A DNA stretch of 64,000 nucleotides, from positions 124,001 through 188,000 of the forward strand of contig CAVYLN010000001.1 in NCBI GenBank assembly GCA_963769435.1. The letters run 5' to 3'. The position numbers and the translations under genes are program-made. Each line of letters starts with the position of its first letter. The stretch's first letter is position 1. Below the pieces are notes generated by a model, which did no database searches, was not told the origin of the DNA, and saw only the letters and a program-made list of their open reading frames with translations. This DNA is from JADKAV01 sp963769435 (GTDB lineage Bacteria; Actinomycetota; Actinomycetes; S36-B12; UBA10799). Below, piece by piece: positions 62,812 to 64,000 of this stretch.

Positions 62812-64000
62812 CGTGGCATCCTCACCGAGTGCGGGTCCCCCACCGCACCCACGTCCCTGAGCAGATTCTCCGCGGTCGGACCGGACCTGCGGGTCGTTCG
62901 ATTGCGATCAAGCTCTCGCTCCACGAGTTCCGTGCGCAGGTCGAGGAAGGTCAGTTCCTCGAGGTCGCCGGCGCCCCGCACCATGGCGGCCAGGGAGTCG
63001 ACCAGGATCGGGCGGCCACCAAGACCGGCGATGACGGTGCGCACCGGGATCGTCAACCCGGCCAACGCGGTGCGCACGTTGTTGGTCGCGATGCCGCCGA
63101 TTCCCACCGCGAGGGCCTTCTCCAGCACGATCACGGAACTCGCCGATTCCAGGGCTGATCGGACGGAGTCCAGGGGGAAGGGACGGAAGGATGTGATGCC
63201 CAGAACACCAACCTTGAGGCCCTCCTCACGTAGCAGGTCGGCGGTGTCCTGCAGCGTGCCGAGCACGGAGCCCAGCGCGACCACGACGATCTCGGCGTCG
63301 TCGAGCCGGTAGTGCGAGACCAAGCCGTCACGCATCCTGCCAGTCAGTCGCCCGTACTCCTCGGCGATCCGCGGGATCACATCCAGAGCGTCCATCTGCC
63401 GGCGGTGCGCGAGGTAGCGGACCTCCATGAACGCCTCCGGGCCGACCATCGCGCCGATGGAGACCGGATCCGAGGGATCAAGCACCTGGCGCGGCTCGAA
63501 GGGGGGCAGGAACTCGTCGACGGTCTGCTGATCGGGCACCTCCACCTCCTCCACCGCGTGGGTGAGGATGAATCCGTCCATGCACACCATCACCGGCAAG
63601 GACACCTCCTCGGCGAGTTTGAACGCCTGGATGTGCAGATCGAGCGCTTCCTGGTTGTCCTGCGCGAACAACTGGATCCATCCGGAATCGCGCTGACTCA
63701 TCGAGTCGCTGTGGTCGTTCCAGATGTTGATCGGCGCCCCGATCGCCCGATTGGCCACCGTCATCACGATGGGAAGCCCTAGCCCGGAGGCGTTGTACAC
63801 GGCCTCCACCATGAACAGCAGACCCTGACTGGCCGTAGCCGTATAGGCGCGGGCCCCGGCGGCACTGGCCCCGATCGCCACGCTCATGGCTGAGAACTCG
63901 CTCTCGACGTTCACGTACTCACAGGGCTGCAGTTCACCGGACTTCACGATCGCGGACAGCGCCTCGACGATGTGGGTCTGCGGCGAGATCGGATACGCGC
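62808..64000 (-). CDS. porA: Pyruvate (2-oxoacid):ferredoxin oxidoreductase, alpha subunit (start cut off)
   Basis: The C-terminal 397 codons are in the window. It starts in frame with YPISPQTHIVEALS, typical of the pyrimidine-binding domain, then VESEFSAMSVAIGASAAGARAYTATASQGLLFMVEAVYNASGLGLPIV. The second part (DDAEIVVVALGSVLGTLQD, GVLGITSFRPFP, VIVLEKALAVGIGG) is the PorA domain II. The N terminus and any PorG gene are beyond base 64000. This looks like the pyruvate form rather than KorA because of its YPISPQTHI segment and the PorB partner. Confidence 0.88.
   Translation of the reverse strand, partial: AYPISPQTHIVEALSAIVKSGELQPCEYVNVESEFSAMSVAIGASAAGARAYTATASQGLLFMVEAVYNASGLGLPIVMTVANRAIGAPINIWNDHSDSMSQRDSGWIQLFAQDNQEALDLHIQAFKLAEEVSLPVMVCMDGFILTHAVEEVEVPDQQTVDEFLPPFEPRQVLDPSDPVSIGAMVGPEAFMEVRYLAHRRQMDALDVIPRIAEEYGRLTGRMRDGLVSHYRLDDAEIVVVALGSVLGTLQDTADLLREEGLKVGVLGITSFRPFPLDSVRSALESASSVIVLEKALAVGIGGIATNNVRTALAGLTIPVRTVIAGLGGRPILVDSLAAMVRGAGDLEELTFLDLRTELVERELDRNRTTRRSGPTAENLLRDVGAVGDPHSVRMPR

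Noticed and set aside
1..64000. tRNA, rRNA, CRISPR array, insertion sequence or prophage
   Set aside because: No cloverleaf-like sequences, spaced direct repeats, transposase or integrase motifs, or phage genes were found on reading both strands.

Overview
The window is high-GC actinobacterial chromosome DNA. Evidence for this is a complete actinobacterial division and cell-wall (dcw) cluster with SepF and no FtsA, the actinobacterial small families DUF3046, DUF3040 and DUF6504, a ClgR-type regulator, ThyX, a predicted F420-dependent oxidoreductase, frequent GTG starts and long chains of 4-base ATGA/GTGA overlaps. I see no rRNA, tRNA, CRISPR array, insertion sequence or prophage. The content is mostly conserved core genome, and the species cannot be named from it.

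Layout, left to right. (1) 1-5.3 kb: 5' part of recA behind an SOS promoter, a DUF3046 gene and the large helicase lhr. (2) 5.3-14.5 kb, minus strand: clgR, pncC, pgsA, rimO, ftsK, rnj, dapA, thyX, trxA. (3) 14.6-18.2 kb: hisD-hisC-hisB-hisH. (4) 18.4-24.9 kb: ybaK, a small membrane protein, replicative dnaE, rluD, lspA, DUF167. (5) 25.0-28.1 kb: ileS on the plus strand. (6) 28.1-45.9 kb: the dcw cluster, transcribed leftward from mraZ through rsmH, ftsL, ftsI, murE, murF, mraY, murD, ftsW, murG, murC, ftsQ, ftsZ, pgeF, yggS, sepF to yggT. (7) 46.1-49.2 kb: a multi-PAS diguanylate cyclase and a DUF3040 protein. (8) 49.3-55.0 kb: a damage-inducible mutagenesis operon (DUF6504, HEPN protein, DnaE2-type polymerase, DinB) behind a perfect palindromic LexA box, with a second box nearby. 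(9) 55.2-60.1 kb: an MFS transporter with a GH2 glycosidase, then an LLM oxidoreductase and a haloalkane-dehalogenase-like hydrolase. (10) 60.2-64 kb: a pyruvate:ferredoxin oxidoreductase operon (porA, porB and a GltD/ferredoxin fusion), with porA cut by the window edge.

The main regulatory signals are SOS boxes at recA and at the mutagenesis operon, four 10-bp-spaced MraZ boxes before mraZ, and a CsoR/RicR-like palindrome before trxA.

Six genes, nearly all expected to be essential or highly conserved, carry single-base frame breaks (ftsK twice; sepF, pgeF, murG, murD and murE once each). All seven breaks are in the +1 direction, with good homology resuming in the next frame. Insertion-type sequence errors are the likeliest cause. 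I annotate each as one interrupted gene. divIVA, usually next to yggT in actinobacteria, is missing from its slot.
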